Of a DNA stretch of 64,000 bases, positions 62,215 to 64,000 are shown in pieces. Each line of letters opens with the position of its first letter. Position 1 is the stretch's first letter. The stretch is taken from NCBI RefSeq assembly GCF_002272825.1, contig NZ_MLAM01000003.1:1-64000 (forward strand), given 5' to 3'. A program made the position numbers and the translations under genes. The stretch is from Helicobacter sp. 11S02596-1 (lineage in GTDB: Bacteria > Campylobacterota > Campylobacteria > Campylobacterales > Helicobacteraceae). The notes under the pieces were generated by a model that ran no database searches, was not told the DNA's origin, and saw nothing but the letters and a program-made list of their open reading frames with translations.

Positions 62215-64000
62215 TTATTCCTTGAGCGTTGCTACAAAATGCGTTTTTAAAATCTCTAAAACCTCGCTAACTACGAGTTGCAAATCTTCTTCTTTGAGTG
62301 TGTTTTGCATTGATTGGATACATAGGCGAATGCTGAGGGCTATCTGGTCGTGATTTAGATCATCTTGATAAATATCTATGGCGTAGATAGCTTTGAGATG
62401 GGGGATATTTGCCTTGAGGATCTCGTTTTTGATAGAGGCAAAAGGGATAGTTTTGTCTATCAATAAGGTGATGTCTCGCAGGCTTTGGGGGTATTTGGAG
62501 AACTCTTTGGCGATGATATGGTTTTGATTTAAAGCATCCAAATCAATCTCGCAAAAAAAGCTCTCATCAATACCCATTTCTTTTTGCAATATCGGGTTGA
62601 GTTTGCCTATAATGCCGACTTTTTGCCCCCCTATACGCACACTTGCACTCACAAAGGGATGGAGCGTTTTATTCAACCCTAATGGCTCTAGTGCCTCAAG
62701 TTCAAAGTTGCCAATCACATTTGATACCACCCCAGCAAAACTATAAAAATCCCATTGCAAGCCTTTGGGATAGGGGTAAATCTCACTTTCTTTCAAGCCA
62801 CTTACCATCAGGGCGATTTTTGATTTTTCAGAGCGGTTGGCATCATAAACGCTACCGATTTCAAAGATTTTCATATTTTTGTAGCCAAGATTTTTATTTC
62901 TCTCTATAGAATCAAGCATAGCAGGGATCAGCGAGGTTCGCAAGGTATCAAGCTCAGAAGTGATAGGATTTTTGAGATCTAGCTCATCTTTTAGCACGGG
63001 ATAACCCAGATTTATGAGCTTTTGTTTTTGATAAAACAAATAATGTATCGTTTCAACAAATCCCAATCCCAAAGCCCTAGAAGCGATATTTCGTTGATTT
63101 TTATACGCAGAATATCCCGGATTTACATTTGGTTTTTCCTTGCAATGGTGCGGGATTGCCGGGATATTTTCGATCCCATAAATACGCAAAAATTCTTCAG
63201 CAGCGTCTTGTTTTGTCTTGATGTCGTGGCGGTAGCTCGGCGGGATAATGGCGAAAAAATTATCATCGCACGTGGCTTTGATGGTGAAATTGAGGCTTTT
63301 GAGGATTTGAGCGATTTCTTCTTTTTCAATCGATTTGCCCACGATGGCAGCGATTGCACCAAAAGTCGTGTTGATGAGGGTATCTTCAGTATTTTGTTTG
63401 ATTTCTTGACTCCCTGAATAAATCAAGCATTTTGTGAAATCTGAAAATATATTACACAAACAATTAATCCCGATTTCAAGCTGGGGATTGCTCCCGCGTG
63501 TGGTGCGGTAAGTCAGGGATTTGTTTTCTTTGATAGCGTGTTGGTGCAATAACTTCGAAATCCCGACAGGATCGGTATAGCTCGCTTCAATGATGATGGT
63601 TTTGGGAAACAGATTAAAATCTTGATCGATTTGATTACCCACCCCAATAATGGAGATTTTTTTATCGGTAAAAACACTCTCAAACCCATTTTCATCTTTT
63701 TTGATTGTCAGAGATATTTCTGATCCTTTTGTTCGTGAAATAATCTCAGGATTATCAACGCTATAAGCATTCAAAATCACGCCCGTCATATGCGTGCTAA
63801 ACTCGATGAGATTTTGAATCGGGTCTTCTTTGAGTGTCCCAGCAAACCCCAAAGACAGCTGGATTTCAAGCGGGGTTTGGATTTGTTTGACCTCGATGAC
63901 TTTATAGAGGAGCGATGATTTGATTTTGCCCTCTGTAAAAACTTGTAATATCCGCCCCACGCCCAATGCCACACCCGAATCAATTTCTTTGTAATTGCTA
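62215..64000 (-). CDS. pheT: Phenylalanyl-tRNA synthetase beta subunit (N-terminus beyond window)
   Basis: The frame stays open to the window edge (in-frame codons before the GTG at 63972 read KEIDSGVALGVG), so the N-terminal tRNA-binding and part of the B3/B4 region are missing; about 590 C-terminal residues are present of an expected 760 or so. Seen: B5 domain (RIYGIENIPAIPHHCKE), the catalytic-like core (RASRALGLGFVETIHYLF, ELDLKNPITSELDTLRTSLIPAML) and the C-terminal anticodon-binding FDX-ACB domain (SKYPQSLRDITLLIDKTIPF). Forms the alpha2beta2 enzyme with PheS, whose gene should lie just outside. Confidence 0.94.
   Translation of the reverse strand, partial: SNYKEIDSGVALGVGRILQVFTEGKIKSSLLYKVIEVKQIQTPLEIQLSLGFAGTLKEDPIQNLIEFSTHMTGVILNAYSVDNPEIISRTKGSEISLTIKKDENGFESVFTDKKISIIGVGNQIDQDFNLFPKTIIIEASYTDPVGISKLLHQHAIKENKSLTYRTTRGSNPQLEIGINCLCNIFSDFTKCLIYSGSQEIKQNTEDTLINTTFGAIAAIVGKSIEKEEIAQILKSLNFTIKATCDDNFFAIIPPSYRHDIKTKQDAAEEFLRIYGIENIPAIPHHCKEKPNVNPGYSAYKNQRNIASRALGLGFVETIHYLFYQKQKLINLGYPVLKDELDLKNPITSELDTLRTSLIPAMLDSIERNKNLGYKNMKIFEIGSVYDANRSEKSKIALMVSGLKESEIYPYPKGLQWDFYSFAGVVSNVIGNFELEALEPLGLNKTLHPFVSASVRIGGQKVGIIGKLNPILQKEMGIDESFFCEIDLDALNQNHIIAKEFSKYPQSLRDITLLIDKTIPFASIKNEILKANIPHLKAIYAIDIYQDDLNHDQIALSIRLCIQSMQNTLKEEDLQLVVSEVLEILKTHFVATLKE

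Overview
The window reads as a chromosomal segment of a Helicobacter other than H. pylori. Gene orders known from H. pylori recur in blocks: pyrH-rpoZ-spoT-tyrS-fabX-amiA, bioA-(PpiD-like)-ftsA-ftsZ, ndk-(YceD-like)-rpmF-plsX-fabH, and serA-(HP0398-like)-rpsA-ispH-aroA-pheT. They are interleaved with things H. pylori lacks, notably a complete napAGHBFLD periplasmic nitrate reductase operon. Moderate GC, menaquinone genes of the futalosine route, TATAAT-type -10 boxes without clear -35 boxes, and poly-G phase switches fit this genus. The species cannot be fixed from sequence alone; an H. mustelae-like gastric species is a guess.

Layout. 1-470: start of a large surface protein read leftwards, switched off by a G10 tract. 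470-2110: an island without ordinary genes, holding two minute hydrophobic-peptide loci that look like type I toxin-antitoxin systems, an sRNA with its own promoter and terminator, and three copies of a two-hairpin repeat. 2.1-6.3 kb: Uup-like ABC-F ATPase, serine transporter, MqnA. 6.3-14.0 kb: leftward operon for UMP kinase, omega, (p)ppGpp, TyrRS, FabX and AmiA. 14.1-19.6 kb: BioA, then rightward PpiD-like chaperone, FtsA, FtsZ. 19.6-23.1 kb: rpoD with a translationally coupled eptA-type lipid A modification gene, also broken by a phase-variable G10 tract. 23.1-29.5 kb: a tightly packed leftward run (lipoprotein, YigZ, HemJ, ArgH, UbiE, cystine/amino-acid symporter, XseB, nitrilase-like). 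29.6-36.4 kb: napAGHBFLD behind an FNR/CRP-type palindrome. 36.6-39.1 kb: a VacA-like autotransporter. 39.1-42.6 kb: four tandem paralogous outer membrane proteins created by at least two nested duplications. 42.8-44.5 kb: bioB and yihY. 44.6-45.0 kb: a third hydrophobic-peptide locus beside another repeat copy. 45-51.2 kb: aldolase-like protein, AhpC, MetK, ferredoxin, Ndk, L32, PlsX, FabH. 51.2-52.2 kb: a second repeat island with a small membrane protein. 52.3-56.2 kb: GltA, Icd and an EamA exporter. 56.2-64.0 kb: SerA, HP0398-like, S1, IspH, AroA and PheT (cut by the window edge).

How it fits together. The housekeeping part covers division, stringent response, fatty-acid and menaquinone synthesis, TCA entry and respiration; MqnA and UbiE make the menaquinone that NapGH would oxidise to feed NapAB. 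The variable part is surface biology: two poly-G switches, an autotransporter and a recombining OMP array. The most novel-looking part is noncoding: seven copies of a repeat whose linkers are constant while both stems change with compensation, grouped in three places, each next to a very small hydrophobic peptide gene. No tRNA, rRNA, CRISPR array, insertion sequence or prophage was recognised.
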